A DNA stretch of 64,000 nucleotides from Prevotella intermedia ATCC 25611 = DSM 20706 (GTDB lineage Bacteria; Bacteroidota; Bacteroidia; Bacteroidales; Bacteroidaceae): assembly GCF_001953955.1 (NCBI RefSeq), contig NZ_CP019301.1:264501-328500 (forward strand). The letters run 5' to 3'. Below are positions 9,194 through 19,079 of this stretch, piece by piece. How positions within the stretch are numbered: the first letter of the stretch is position 1; every line of letters starts with the position of its first letter. The notes beneath the pieces were generated by a model that saw only the letters and a program-made list of their open reading frames with translations, was not told the origin of the DNA and searched no databases. Position numbers and translations under genes: made by a program.

Positions 9194-10402
9194 ATGTACA
9201 AGAAAATAGTTTTAAAGAAAGGAAAAGAAGAGAGTTTGCTGCGCTTACACCCTTGGGTATTCTCTGGTGCAATCCTTAAAATGGACGAAACACTGGAAGA
9301 AGGCGAACTCGTAAAGGTCTATACGCACGGTGGAAACTTCATTGGTGTGGGGCATTTCCAAATCGGTTCCATCACCGTTCGCATACTTTCGTTTCACGAT
9401 GGGTCCATCGATGCCGACTTTTGGCAAAGCCGTTTGAAGGCTGCCGTGGCGGTACGGGAGGCGATTGGTGTAATCCGGCCTGAAGAAAGCGTAGCTGCAA
9501 CTGGCGAAACCGTTAATACTACCTATCGTTTGGTGCATGGTGAGGGCGACAATCTGCCTGGATTAATCGTCGATGTGTACGGAAAGACGTGCGTATTGCA
9601 GGCTCATTCGGTGGGAATGCACGTCGCTCGCTACGAAATAGCTGATGCCTTGCGTGCCGTTTTGGGCGAAAAGATTGACAGCATCTATTATAAGAGCGAA
9701 ACTACGCTGCCGTTCAAGGCTGACTTAGGACAGGAAAATGGCTTCCTTTACGGCGATACCGACAACAATATTGCCATTGAAAACGGACTGAAGTTCCACA
9801 TTGACTGGCTGAAAGGACAAAAAACAGGCTTCTTTATCGACCAGCGAGAGAACCGCAGCTTGCTCGAGTATTATGCAAAAGGACGTTCGGTGCTGAATAT
9901 GTTCTGTTATACGGGCGGCTTTTCGGTCTATGCGATGCGTGGCGGAGCAAAGATGGTGCACTCCGTAGACAGTTCGGCAAAGGCGGTGGAACTCACCAAC
10001 GAGAACATTGCATTGAACTTTCCGAACGACAACCGACACGCTGCCATTTGCGAAGATGCCTTCAAATATCTTGACGACAACGATGGAAAGTACGACCTAA
10101 TCGTGCTCGACCCTCCTGCATTTGCCAAGCATCGCAGTGCATTGAAGAACGGATTGCGTGGCTATACCCGACTGAACGTGAAAGGTTTTGAACGCATTAA
10201 GAAAGGCGGCATATTGTTTACATTCAGCTGTTCGCAAGTTGTTACAAAGGAAAGCTTCCGTCAAGCTGTGTTTACTGCTGCTGCTCAAGCAGGTAGAAAG
10301 GTACGCATACTGCATCAAATACACCAGCCTGCCGATCACCCTATTAATATTTATCACCTCGAAGGCGAATATTTGAAGGGGTTAGTACTCTATGTTGAAT
10401 AA
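9194..10402 (+). CDS. rlmI: class I SAM-dependent rRNA methyltransferase (RlmI-like)
   Basis: Probable 23S rRNA (cytosine-C5) methyltransferase. The 402-residue protein has an N-terminal PUA RNA-binding domain (HPWVFSGAI near residue 18) and an EEHD-like middle. The Rossmann methyltransferase domain has the SAM loop NMFCYTGGFSVYA near 235, VDSSAKAVE near 257 and the catalytic DLIVLDPPAFAK near 300. The start at 9194 is chosen because it follows the exonuclease stop by 1 base and begins the conserved MYKKIVLKKGKE. It overlaps tilS by 11 bases. RlmI specificity is family-based, and related family members modify other sites. Confidence 0.88.
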   Translation: MYKKIVLKKGKEESLLRLHPWVFSGAILKMDETLEEGELVKVYTHGGNFIGVGHFQIGSITVRILSFHDGSIDADFWQSRLKAAVAVREAIGVIRPEESVAATGETVNTTYRLVHGEGDNLPGLIVDVYGKTCVLQAHSVGMHVARYEIADALRAVLGEKIDSIYYKSETTLPFKADLGQENGFLYGDTDNNIAIENGLKFHIDWLKGQKTGFFIDQRENRSLLEYYAKGRSVLNMFCYTGGFSVYAMRGGAKMVHSVDSSAKAVELTNENIALNFPNDNRHAAICEDAFKYLDDNDGKYDLIVLDPPAFAKHRSALKNGLRGYTRLNVKGFERIKKGGILFTFSCSQVVTKESFRQAVFTAAAQAGRKVRILHQIHQPADHPINIYHLEGEYLKGLVLYVE

Positions 10403-11804
10403 GGTAAAAACATACATCGACACCCATAAACTGCTTCGCCCAGACGGTCGTTACATTGTTGGACTGTCTGGAGGGGCAGACAGTATTGCTCTCTTGCTTA
10501 TACTCAAAGAGTTAGGTTATTGCATTGAAGCAGCACATTGCAACTTCCATTTGCGTGGCAAAGAGAGCCAACGGGACGAAGAATATTGTATAAACCTATG
10601 CAGGGAACAAGGTATTAAATTGCACTCAACTCGCTTTGAAACAGTAGAATATGCAGAAAGGCATAAAGTAAGTATTGAAATGGCAGCGCGTACACTGCGC
10701 TACAACTATTTTGAAACCTTACGACAAGATATTGGTGCCGATGCTGTTTGCGTGGCGCACCACCGAGATGATTCGGTGGAAACAGTGCTCTTGAACCTTG
10801 TTCGTGGTACTGGCTTGCGCGGATTGATGGGCATTCGCTCTCGCAACAAACACATTATACGTCCCCTTCTTGCTTGTTCCAAAGCCGATATAGAGGCTTA
10901 TTTGGCTGCAAAAGGACAAGCCTTTGTTACCGATAGCAGTAATCTTGTAGCCGATGTAAAGCGCAACAAACTGCGATTGGAGGTTGTTCCAACGCTGAAA
11001 GAAATCAATCCGTCGTTCGACGAAACCATTATGAAAATGTCGGAAAGCATCGGCGAGGCGCAGAAAATCATCAATGCGTCGCTGAAAAGTGCCTTTTCAA
11101 GTATCGTGTCGGTAGAAAACGGCGATGCAGACACTTTGTTTTCGCAACTCCAAGACGGCACGCTCAAACAGGCATTGCCCAACCTTCGCATCGACATTGC
11201 AGCACTGAAAGCCTATGTTTCTCCCGAATATTTCCTCTTTTATCTGCTCATTCCCTATGGCTTTACTTCGCCACAGGTAAGGGGTATCGCTTCTTCGCTA
11301 TCATCAGGAAGCGGAAAAGAATACATAACAGATAGTTACACGCTTCTGTTCGATAGAAAAATGATGCTTGTTTCGCAGCGTGAAAAGACTGCTCCAAAAC
11401 CATTGGAACTGCCCGAAACAGGCAAATACATCTACTCGGAGCAGTGCTGTATTGAGATAAAAGAAGAGACGGTAGACAGCAACTTCACCATTCCTACCGC
11501 AATAAACGAGATAGTTGTAGACAAAGCAAAGGTGCATTTCCCACTCGTTTTGCGCCGTACAGCAACGGCAGACCGTTTCCGTCCTTTTGGAATGAGGGGC
11601 TCAAAGCTGGTCAGCGACTACCTTACAAACTTGAAAGTAGATGCCGTAAGCAAGCGCAAACAGCTTGTATTGGTCGATGGAAACGGCGAAATTATGTGGT
11701 TGGTGGGGCGTCGCTCAAGCGAAACATACCGCATCGGCAGCACCACTACTACGGCATTGCGCATTCGTTTCTTATCATCTGAGACGACCGATATTTCGTG
11801 TTGA
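10392..11804 (+). CDS. tilS: tRNA(Ile)-lysidine synthetase TilS
   Basis: Makes lysidine at the wobble C of the CAU-anticodon tRNA-Ile, using ATP and lysine, which changes it from Met to Ile decoding. It has 470 residues. The PP-loop SGGADS is at residues 26-31 and AHCNFHLRG follows near 51; VAHHRDDSVETVLLNL stands near 119 and a TilS C-terminal domain includes RFRPFGMRGSKLVSDYL. It overlaps the upstream methyltransferase by 11 bases and is the last gene of the three-gene operon. Confidence 0.95.
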   Translation: MLNKVKTYIDTHKLLRPDGRYIVGLSGGADSIALLLILKELGYCIEAAHCNFHLRGKESQRDEEYCINLCREQGIKLHSTRFETVEYAERHKVSIEMAARTLRYNYFETLRQDIGADAVCVAHHRDDSVETVLLNLVRGTGLRGLMGIRSRNKHIIRPLLACSKADIEAYLAAKGQAFVTDSSNLVADVKRNKLRLEVVPTLKEINPSFDETIMKMSESIGEAQKIINASLKSAFSSIVSVENGDADTLFSQLQDGTLKQALPNLRIDIAALKAYVSPEYFLFYLLIPYGFTSPQVRGIASSLSSGSGKEYITDSYTLLFDRKMMLVSQREKTAPKPLELPETGKYIYSEQCCIEIKEETVDSNFTIPTAINEIVVDKAKVHFPLVLRRTATADRFRPFGMRGSKLVSDYLTNLKVDAVSKRKQLVLVDGNGEIMWLVGRRSSETYRIGSTTTTALRIRFLSSETTDISC

Positions 11805-11840
11805 TAGCTTATTTGATATGCGAAAAGAAGGCAGTAACGC

Positions 11841-12026
11841 TGTAAATATTTTTTACAAGCATAGCTATCGCTTAACTACTTGTGCATCAACGCTTTGCAA
11901 AACCTATTGTTTTGCGTTCCAAAAGCGGCTGTTTTGCACGGTAAAAGCGTAGGTTTTGCATCGCAAAAGAGGCACTTTCGCAACGCAAAAACGAAATTGC
12001 CATTTTCCTTCAGAATTATCTTTACA
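11841..12026 (+). repeat. dispersed 186-bp repeat, copy 3
   Basis: Module order Z-X-Y-X', with the last module decayed (AAAAGAGGCACTTT). It lies between the convergent ends of tilS and mutS2 and fills most of that 320-base gap. Confidence 0.9.
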
Positions 12027-12054
12027 AAGTTGCGAGGTGTTTTCAACTTCTTAA

Positions 12055-12090
12055 ATAGAATTACTAGAATTTCTATAGGTTCTAGAAATC
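12055..12090. repeat. CTAGAA-type array beside repeat copy 3
   Basis: Units ATAGAATT, CTAGAATTT, CTATAGG, CTAGAAAT at 9-11 base spacing, outside the right end of copy 3. Confidence 0.65.
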
Positions 12091-12124
12091 CTATGCAATA
12101 TTACCCTACAAACCTCCTTTGAGC

Positions 12125-14758
12125 CTATAATTCCACCACCGTTATGCCTGCTCCTCCAAACTGAACGTGCTCGTCTCGGCAGCTTTTTACGTTTGGAACA
12201 GAGTTCAGATACTGCCTAATCATGGTGCGCAGAATGCCATTTCCCTTGCCGTGAAGTATGCGCACTTGGCTTACGCCCACAAGTATGGCGTCGTCGATGA
12301 AGTATTGCACTTGGTTCAAAGCTTCGTCGGCACGCATACCCCGCACGTCTATTTCCTGTTTAAACTGATTGCGATGTTGGTCAATGGTCTCGCATGTCTG
12401 TCGGCTATAATTATAAGCTGTGAACTGCTTTTGACTTTCTTTCACTGCAGCATCGTCGGCACGTTCTAACCGAGAAACCGCCATTTTGGTGCGCATACCG
12501 CCGAATATCACCATTGCCTGCTTGCCATCGGTCGATTCAACCTCGCCTATGGAGGTCAGACCCTTTATGCGCACCGCATCGCCGATACCGATTGGGCGGT
12601 TTTCGGCACGTTTCTGTGTTGCCGCTTTCAACGCTTCGGCAGCATTCTGCTTGCGTTCTTCCTTTTCTTGCAAGCGGCGTTCGTGGCGTTCTTTCCTATT
12701 CTTTATCTTCTCTATCTTTGCTTTCAGTTCCTCGTCGGTCATCAAACCGTCTTCGCGCATTGCTTGCTTGTTGGCTGCTTTCTTCGCTTTAGTCTTGCTT
12801 TTATTGTTTAAAGCAGCCATAGAGTCGTTGAGCATAGCTTCCTCGTATTCAGCAAGTTCTTGACGAAGTCGTTTTGTTGCTTCCTTTTCCGCTTGTTGTT
12901 CGCGTATTTCTCGTATGACGTTTTCAATGCGCTTGTTGCTTTCTCGGATTATTTCCTCAGCTTCCGCCTTTGCTTTCTTGATGATTTCCTTACGGCTTTG
13001 GCGCAACTCTTCCATTTCCTTTTCGTATTTGGCAATGGTTCGTTCCAACTCCTTTTCGTGGCTATGTACGGTTTGTCGCTTGGTTTCCCAATAACGTTTA
13101 TCTCTAACAATATCCTGTAAATACTTGTCGCTCTGTATGTAATCAGAACCAACAATAACAGAAGCGTCGCTGATAACTTCTTCTGGAATACCCGTTTTAC
13201 GTGCTATCTCTATGGCAAATGAACTGCCCGGTCGCCCAATAGCCAACTGGAAGAGCGGCCGCATCTCGTGGCGGTCGTACAGCATTGCACCGTTTACCAC
13301 GCCTTTGTGGTCTTCTGCGAAATGCTTTAGGTTCTGATAGTGGGTCGTTATCACCGCCCACGCCTGCTTTTTCCAAAACTGTCTCAGCACCGATTCGGCG
13401 ATAGCACCGCCTATTTGCGGCTCTGTGCCCGTTCCAAATTCGTCGATTAAGATGAGCGTGTGGCGGTCTGCCTGCTTCATCATGTTCTTCATGTTCATCA
13501 AATGCGACGAATAGGTACTCAAATCGTTCTCTATGCTCTGCTCGTCGCCTATGTCAATCATGAGGTTGCGAAACGTTCCTGCGGTGGAACGCTCGCTCAC
13601 TGGGATTGAAAGACCGCACTGAAGCATATACTGAAGCAGTCCGACGGTTTTCAGACAAACCGACTTTCCGCCTGCATTGGGACCAGAAATAATGAGCAGG
13701 TGTTTCTCTTTTGTGAGTTGAATGTCGAGCGGAACCACTGCCAAAGGGGCATCGCTGTTCTCTGCCGTGCGCTGTTTCTTCGATAACGAAAGCTGCAGTA
13801 GCGGGTGAATGGCACGAATGAAGTCTACGTAAGGTTCTGTTCCGACTTCTGGCTCAATGGCTTTGAACATACGAGCCAACTCTGCTTTTGCACGAATAAA
13901 GTCGATAAGTGCGAGGAAATGATACGAGTCGAGGATTTCGCGAATGTGCGGACGCACCAGTTTGGCAAACTCTCGGAGTATGCGGATAATCTCTTTGCGT
14001 TCCTCGTTCTCAAGTTCGCGTATCTTGTTGTTGGCTTCCACCACCTCGGTTGGCTCTATGAAGACCGTCTTTCCTGTGGCACTCTCGTCGTGAACGATGC
14101 CCGATATTTTGCGTTTCATACCCGGTGCAACGGGGATAACCAGTCTGCCGTCGCGCATCGTCGGCGTAACATCACGGTCTACCACGCCTTCGCTCTGCGC
14201 CGATTGCAAGATACGGTTCAGCGTGCGTGATATACTGCTTTCCATATGTGCCAGTTCTCGGCGGATTTGGAGCAAGTCGGGCGATGCCGAATCGCGCATT
14301 TTGCCGAATTTATCGATGATTTGACTGATGCGTTGCACCAATATAGGGAATGTAGCCACGCCGTCGGCAAGGGCATAGAGGGCAGGATAAGTGTGCTGAA
14401 TGTCGCCATTGGGCAACTCGTCGCCTGCGCTTAGGAATTTCACAATCGCAATGATGGTTTCCAACGAACGCTTCAAATCGAAGAGTTCGCTCTCTTCCAT
14501 ATACGTGCCTTCGAGGCGAATGCGTGCCACACTCGCCCGAACATCGAACACATTATCGAGCGGAAAGGCTTCTGCACCTTCCTGAATGCGGCGAAACTCT
14601 CGCACTTCTGCCAACCAGCGGTTTACTTGTGTGGTGTCGGTAGAGAACTCCATACTGTCTACCTGCTCGCGTCCGAGCGTGGAAAGACAGTGCTCGTGCA
14701 AGAGTGTGCGTATTTCGTTGAAACCTATTTTCTGCTCAAAATTGTTGGGGTATATCAT
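12125..14758 (-). CDS. mutS2: endonuclease MutS2
   Basis: MutS2-family ATPase/nuclease; in other bacteria it limits recombination or rescues collided ribosomes. From MIYPNNFEQKIGF it is 877 residues. The core and clamp are followed by the ABC-type ATPase with Walker A GPNAGGKS near 357 and LILIDEFGTGTEP near 435. A long Lys/Glu-rich coiled-coil region spans about 520-760. The C-terminal Smr domain has DVRGMRADEAL and HGKGNGILR. An alternative start is Met at 14785 (9 codons earlier). The still longer frame to 14887 is excluded because the promoter box at 14815-14822 lies inside it. Confidence 0.95.
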   Translation of the reverse strand: MIYPNNFEQKIGFNEIRTLLHEHCLSTLGREQVDSMEFSTDTTQVNRWLAEVREFRRIQEGAEAFPLDNVFDVRASVARIRLEGTYMEESELFDLKRSLETIIAIVKFLSAGDELPNGDIQHTYPALYALADGVATFPILVQRISQIIDKFGKMRDSASPDLLQIRRELAHMESSISRTLNRILQSAQSEGVVDRDVTPTMRDGRLVIPVAPGMKRKISGIVHDESATGKTVFIEPTEVVEANNKIRELENEERKEIIRILREFAKLVRPHIREILDSYHFLALIDFIRAKAELARMFKAIEPEVGTEPYVDFIRAIHPLLQLSLSKKQRTAENSDAPLAVVPLDIQLTKEKHLLIISGPNAGGKSVCLKTVGLLQYMLQCGLSIPVSERSTAGTFRNLMIDIGDEQSIENDLSTYSSHLMNMKNMMKQADRHTLILIDEFGTGTEPQIGGAIAESVLRQFWKKQAWAVITTHYQNLKHFAEDHKGVVNGAMLYDRHEMRPLFQLAIGRPGSSFAIEIARKTGIPEEVISDASVIVGSDYIQSDKYLQDIVRDKRYWETKRQTVHSHEKELERTIAKYEKEMEELRQSRKEIIKKAKAEAEEIIRESNKRIENVIREIREQQAEKEATKRLRQELAEYEEAMLNDSMAALNNKSKTKAKKAANKQAMREDGLMTDEELKAKIEKIKNRKERHERRLQEKEERKQNAAEALKAATQKRAENRPIGIGDAVRIKGLTSIGEVESTDGKQAMVIFGGMRTKMAVSRLERADDAAVKESQKQFTAYNYSRQTCETIDQHRNQFKQEIDVRGMRADEALNQVQYFIDDAILVGVSQVRILHGKGNGILRTMIRQYLNSVPNVKSCRDEHVQFGGAGITVVEL

Positions 14759-14814
14759 CTTTGCTTGTAAAATTGTCGTTGTCATGCGCCTTTGACAAGG
14801 CGTGTTTGGAGCGA

Positions 14815-14822
14815 CAAAGTTA
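14815..14822 (-). promoter_or_regulatory. candidate -7 box of mutS2
   Basis: TAACTTTG on the minus strand, 57 bases before the chosen mutS2 start. Divergent to the crcB box. Confidence 0.5.
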
Positions 14823-14874
14823 CTATTTTTCTTTTTAAAACCGATGCGAGTTTGTTTATTAATTGCATTTTTCG

Positions 14875-14882
14875 TATTTTTG
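14875..14882 (+). promoter_or_regulatory. candidate -7 box of crcB
   Basis: TATTTTTG ends 14 bases before the crcB ATG, with a TTTG at 14851-14854 in the -33 area. The short leader leaves no room for a fluoride riboswitch. Confidence 0.55.
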
Positions 14883-14896
14883 CACATAAAAAACAG

Positions 14897-15271
14897 ATGT
14901 TCAAAAACATTATGCTTGTGGGCTTCGGCAGCTTTTTCGGTGGCGTTGTTCGCTACCTTGTAACACGTATGTTGTCGGTTATGGTGGTTTCTCCCTACCC
15001 TTTTGGCACGTTTGCCGTGAATGTTCTGGGCTGCTTCGTCATTGGTTTTGTTTCGGCTTTGCCCATTGGCTGTTTGCTCAGTCCTAACACTCGCCTGCTG
15101 CTGACAACAGGATTATGTGGCGGCTTTACCACTTTCTCAACCTTTATGAACGAGAATGCCACGCTGTTGAAAGAAGGAATGCCCACCACGGCGTTGCTTT
15201 ATACCTTTGCCAGCCTTCTTGTTGGCTTCCTTGCAGTAATTGGAGGACAGCAAGTGGCACGCATCTTTTAG
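14897..15271 (+). CDS. crcB: fluoride channel CrcB/Fluc
   Basis: Small four-helix membrane protein that dimerises to form a fluoride exporter. It has 124 residues from MFKNIMLVGFGS. Signature pieces are GGVVRYLVTR near 14, GTFAVNVLGCFVIGF near 39 and the selectivity region GLCGGFTTFSTFMNE near 76. The start is fixed by the promoter at 14875; the earlier in-frame ATG (14792) lies upstream of that promoter. It is transcribed alone, divergent from mutS2. I see no fluoride riboswitch. Confidence 0.92.
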   Translation: MFKNIMLVGFGSFFGGVVRYLVTRMLSVMVVSPYPFGTFAVNVLGCFVIGFVSALPIGCLLSPNTRLLLTTGLCGGFTTFSTFMNENATLLKEGMPTTALLYTFASLLVGFLAVIGGQQVARIF

Positions 15272-15337
15272 TATGCTTTGGCTTTTACAAGAACGCTTAG
15301 AAACTTTAGAAACAATACGTGAAAATCGCTTTGATTT

Positions 15338-15523
15338 TGTAAAGATAATTCGGAAGGAAAACGGTAATTTCGATTTGACGTTGCGAAAGCGTAGGTTTTG
15401 CAACGCAAAAGAGCCGCTTTTGCAAGGTAAAAGCGGCTCTTTTGGAACGTAAAACAATAGGTTTTACAATGCGTTGATAATAAGGCTGTTATGCGGTAGA
15501 TACGCTTGTAAAAAATATTTACA
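15338..15523 (-). repeat. dispersed 186-bp repeat, copy 4
   Basis: Read on the minus strand the order is Z-X'-X-Y', so slots 2 and 3 form the hairpin. It lies between convergent crcB and the TonB-type receptor. A weak CTTAGAA/TTTAGAA remnant of the array stands at 15297-15315. Confidence 0.9.
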
Positions 15524-15547
15524 CATTTATGGAGTCCTTCTTCGGCT

Positions 15548-18103
15548 TTAGAACCTGAACTCAAAGGAAAGTATCAGTTCTCGTGGGCGCAGTTCGTAGC
15601 TGTTTGTAAAGATGCCCACACCACTGTATGATGTTTCTACATAGTTGCGTTTGTTGAATATGTTGGCAAGCGTAGCAAGCACAAGGAAGTTCTTTTGTCG
15701 CCAAGTTACCTTTGCATCGGCAAGGAACGTGTTGAGCGTTGCGCCCTCAAGCTGGTTGTGATAGTAAATACCCGACAGCGAAAGGTCTACTTTCTGAATG
15801 GTGGAAGTAAGCGTCAGGCTCTGTTTCCAATTGAAACGTGATGCCATAGACGCATTGTCGGACATTGATTTGCTGAGAGTGAAGTCGCCACTGTAGGTTA
15901 CAAATGCCCACGAAGGCGAATAAGTGAGCGATGGCGAAAGCATTAATGAACGGTATTTGTAGCCCACCACCTTGCCTGCGGTGTATTGTTCGCCGTCTCC
16001 ATAACTTGCCGAAATGCCGCACGATGTCTTGAAATGCTGTTTGTAGAAGCCTTTTGAAAACCAGAAACGCCCCGTTAAATTAGTGTTTTTCGTGTTGTGT
16101 TGGGCATACGTCATAAGGTAGTTGCCATTGCTAATCTGCATATCCACCACCGAATTGCTCCACATGCGGTTTGCCATAAGCGAGAAGTTACTGAAGAATT
16201 CCTTTACTACACGTTTGTAATTGTGTGTAAAATTGAAATTTAGCGAATGGGTACGAGGCATAAACGTGGGCGATACTCGCCACGTGCGGTAGTTGGTTTG
16301 GTATCTGTCGAGGGCGAAATCGGACAGTCCTTGTATGGATTGGTTGTAGCCAAACGACGCATTCGTTTCGGTGCGACTGCTCTTTTTATAGTTTGCATAC
16401 AGTGATGGCGACACAAGGAAGTACCACTTGCGCTGCTGTGTGAAATACTTCAATGCCATTCCCTGACGCACCGAGGCGCGCCACTTGCCTTTATTGTAGG
16501 TGAGCGATGGCGATGAATTGAAAGCCAACAGTGTGTGTCCGTTGCGCACATTCAGGTGTTGGAAGTCTACATCGAAGTTGTATTTCTGCGTAAAACCATT
16601 CTTTGTAGTTCGCCAAGCCACTTCACTGTTGTTGTGCCAAAGGTTCGATTGAATGCTCTCACGGTTAGTATTGATATACAAATCATTGCGTGCGTGGTGA
16701 TAATCTACGATGGTTTGCAGGGAGAGTGTGCCACACTCACGATTTTGCGTGGTGGTAATGTAGCCTTTCACGTTCGCTTCTGGCGTGCGAACCCGCTGCG
16801 AAAGGTTGGCGTGCCCTGTGCTTTCGAGTTCCGAGAGGGCATCGTCCTGCTTGGCATTCACACTGAAACGCATCGAACCATAGTGCTTTTCGGTGTTTAT
16901 TTTCTTGTCTATGCTGAAGTTGAAGACGTCTTTCTTCAGCATCATACGATGCTTTTCGGTGGTGGTTGTAGGCGTTTCGGCAAAGTAGTAAGTAGAGCTG
17001 TTGGCTGTGTTTTGGCGAAGAATGTTGCGGAAATAGTCGGCAGATATGCGCACTTGGCTATCGTTTTTCGTCTTCACCAATCGGCTGATGCTGTAACTCT
17101 GCGACGTGTTGAAACGCAGGCGGTCGGCTTCTATCGGTGCTTTAAGCGTAGGAACGGAGTACCACGACGAGAGGTTTGCAGGCTGCGGTGCCATATAGTC
17201 GGCGACAAAAGCAAAGCCCGACTGCGCCACATCTCTGCCCCGACGGTCGTATATGGCATCGTACATCACCTGCCTGCGCTTACCTATGCTTATTGCATTG
17301 GCAGAACCTGCCACGTGGGTAGGCTTTCCGATGGCAAGATAGGGGCGCAACGTTACCGAAAGACGGTCGCGTGCATCGTCCTTCAACGTTACGTTCATCG
17401 CTACATTGTCGCTGAAAACCTTGTTCCGCAAAGCCTTAATGGGTTGGTCGTGCTCTATTACCTCTGCCTTTTTCACGTCCTTTGCCTTTATGTTTTCGGT
17501 GAGTTTGTTGTACCTTCCGTCGCTAAGGTCGAGCCCTTCTACCGTAAAACGGCTGATGTCCTTGCCGTTTACACTTATCTTTCCGTCGCTTCCGACATGC
17601 ACGCCAGGCAGTTTTGCCAACACATCTTTCAACGAATTGTCCCTTTCTGATGCGAAACGGGTGAGGTCGAACGTAATGGTGTCCTTGCCACCCGTTATCG
17701 GTCCTGCCTTCACCGTTATCTCTTGCATCTCAAAAACCTTCTGCGCCATTGCTATGCGGTTGCCCGTTGGGGCGGCAATGCGTATGCGTTTCCTCTCGTA
17801 TTCCAATGCTGTGGCTTGCAATTGAAGTTCTTTCAGGTTGGCAGTGCTGTGCGAAAGGCTGAATTCGCCCTTATCGTTGGTGCGGCAAAAGGTAACAACC
17901 TTGCCGCCTTTCAGCAACATTACGTTGGCTTTTACGATGGGTTTATGGGTTAAAGAGTCCACGACAACGCCCGAAATGCGGTCTTGTGCCGATAAGGAAA
18001 GGGTGAAAATAAGGAATAGGAAAGATACAATAGCCCTCGCCCTGCCCCACTTCGACGAAAGCAGGAAGGTTGTTTGGGCGGTGGCTGTCGGTGTTGTTTT
18101 CAT
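15548..18103 (-). CDS. TonB-dependent-receptor-type outer-membrane barrel with carboxypeptidase-like regulatory domain
   Basis: An 851-residue outer-membrane protein. The signal sequence ends in LSLSAQ (near residue 39). Next come a CarboxypepD_reg-like domain (RISGVVVDSLTHKPIVKANV) and a plug-like domain (LKDVLAKLPGVHVGSDGKISVNGKDI near residue 160). A long beta-rich barrel follows and ends in RELILSFEFRF, a C-terminal aromatic typical of barrels. It is the last gene of an operon with an ABC exporter and two GLPGLI proteins. Substrate is unknown; the operon suggests that it works with the GLPGLI proteins at the outer membrane, possibly on a peptide or metal complex. The 124-base gap upstream holds an imperfect hairpin (about 18151-18190). 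Confidence 0.82.
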   Translation of the reverse strand: MKTTPTATAQTTFLLSSKWGRARAIVSFLFLIFTLSLSAQDRISGVVVDSLTHKPIVKANVMLLKGGKVVTFCRTNDKGEFSLSHSTANLKELQLQATALEYERKRIRIAAPTGNRIAMAQKVFEMQEITVKAGPITGGKDTITFDLTRFASERDNSLKDVLAKLPGVHVGSDGKISVNGKDISRFTVEGLDLSDGRYNKLTENIKAKDVKKAEVIEHDQPIKALRNKVFSDNVAMNVTLKDDARDRLSVTLRPYLAIGKPTHVAGSANAISIGKRRQVMYDAIYDRRGRDVAQSGFAFVADYMAPQPANLSSWYSVPTLKAPIEADRLRFNTSQSYSISRLVKTKNDSQVRISADYFRNILRQNTANSSTYYFAETPTTTTEKHRMMLKKDVFNFSIDKKINTEKHYGSMRFSVNAKQDDALSELESTGHANLSQRVRTPEANVKGYITTTQNRECGTLSLQTIVDYHHARNDLYINTNRESIQSNLWHNNSEVAWRTTKNGFTQKYNFDVDFQHLNVRNGHTLLAFNSSPSLTYNKGKWRASVRQGMALKYFTQQRKWYFLVSPSLYANYKKSSRTETNASFGYNQSIQGLSDFALDRYQTNYRTWRVSPTFMPRTHSLNFNFTHNYKRVVKEFFSNFSLMANRMWSNSVVDMQISNGNYLMTYAQHNTKNTNLTGRFWFSKGFYKQHFKTSCGISASYGDGEQYTAGKVVGYKYRSLMLSPSLTYSPSWAFVTYSGDFTLSKSMSDNASMASRFNWKQSLTLTSTIQKVDLSLSGIYYHNQLEGATLNTFLADAKVTWRQKNFLVLATLANIFNKRNYVETSYSGVGIFTNSYELRPRELILSFEFRF

Positions 18104-18227
18104 TGTAAATAACGTTATAAATGGTTTGGTAGAATAAGTTTTGTGTGCTCGGAGAAGGCTTGCTGCAGTGGCAACAAGCCCTTCTGAGCCTTATAGTGGG
18201 CAAGTCTTGCATATCCGAAAGAGCAAA

Positions 18228-19079
18228 TTAGTACAGCTCAAGTGGGTTACTGGGCTGCGGTTTCGCCAATAATTGCTGCACTTCCGATTTCATTTCTTCG
18301 GACACTTCTATCTTTATTCCTTTCGCTGCAAATATATCTTCGGGCAGTGCCTTGCGCTGATAATCTATAAATTCTTTCATTGTTGAAGTACTATACTTGT
18401 CAAACTTGCTGTCGTAAATAATGTTTTCGCCTTCTCCAGCCTGCTTCATACCGACGCAATCGAAGATGTATTGCTGCTTGGCATCGTAAGCACGGAGTAT
18501 CAATCCTGGCAGTCCGCACAGCTTCCAAGGTCCGTTATCCAACGGAATATCGGCAGCAAACCATACCGTCCATGTGCGTCCTTTGAACGTACAGCGCGCC
18601 ATTTGGCAATCGTAGTTGAGAATTTGCTTTGTGCTATCGGCTATAATGTCCCACTTCGGTTGCTCCAAAGGCTCCGTGATGCGGAATTTTTCGCCAAGCA
18701 CCTCGTCTAAATAAGTAGACTTTCCTGTCGGGTAGCCACGATAAAAGTCCATCGAAAGGTTGCCACGCGCGGGGTTTGAGCCTTGTATTTGAACGCTTCT
18801 TCCATCAAGAGACTTCAGTAAATTCTCCATATAAGCGCGGCGGGTGGCACTGTAAAAGTAGCTTACCTTCTCGCCAACTTCGAGCTGCGTATCCTCGTTT
18901 CCGTAGTTATAGCGACCCACCGAGTCGAGTTTTGTGGTGTCGCGTACGCTCTTTGTCCGATAGGTAATGGTGTACTTGAGTTTGTCGATAACTTTGTTTT
19001 CGTCCTTTTTGTTAGGCTTTGCACTCATAGTAAGCACTGCAAGGGCGAGTGCTGCCGATGTTAAAATAATACGTTTCAT
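18228..19079 (-). CDS. GLPGLI family protein (second copy)
   Basis: Secreted or periplasmic protein of 283 residues with signal peptide MKRIILTSAALALAVLTMSA. It carries the family hallmark as NGPWKLCGLPGLILRAYD near residue 190 and FDCVGMKQ after it. Function of the family is not known; members are commonly beside TonB-type receptors in Bacteroidota. Its ATG overlaps the stop of the upstream paralogue by 4 bases (ATGA), so translation is coupled. It is clearly a tandem duplicate of the next gene. Confidence 0.88.
   Translation of the reverse strand: MKRIILTSAALALAVLTMSAKPNKKDENKVIDKLKYTITYRTKSVRDTTKLDSVGRYNYGNEDTQLEVGEKVSYFYSATRRAYMENLLKSLDGRSVQIQGSNPARGNLSMDFYRGYPTGKSTYLDEVLGEKFRITEPLEQPKWDIIADSTKQILNYDCQMARCTFKGRTWTVWFAADIPLDNGPWKLCGLPGLILRAYDAKQQYIFDCVGMKQAGEGENIIYDSKFDKYSTSTMKEFIDYQRKALPEDIFAAKGIKIEVSEEMKSEVQQLLAKPQPSNPLELY

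Noticed and set aside
14759..14896. Fluoride riboswitch upstream of crcB
   Set aside because: The promoter box leaves a leader of about 8-14 bases and the conserved riboswitch core is not present.
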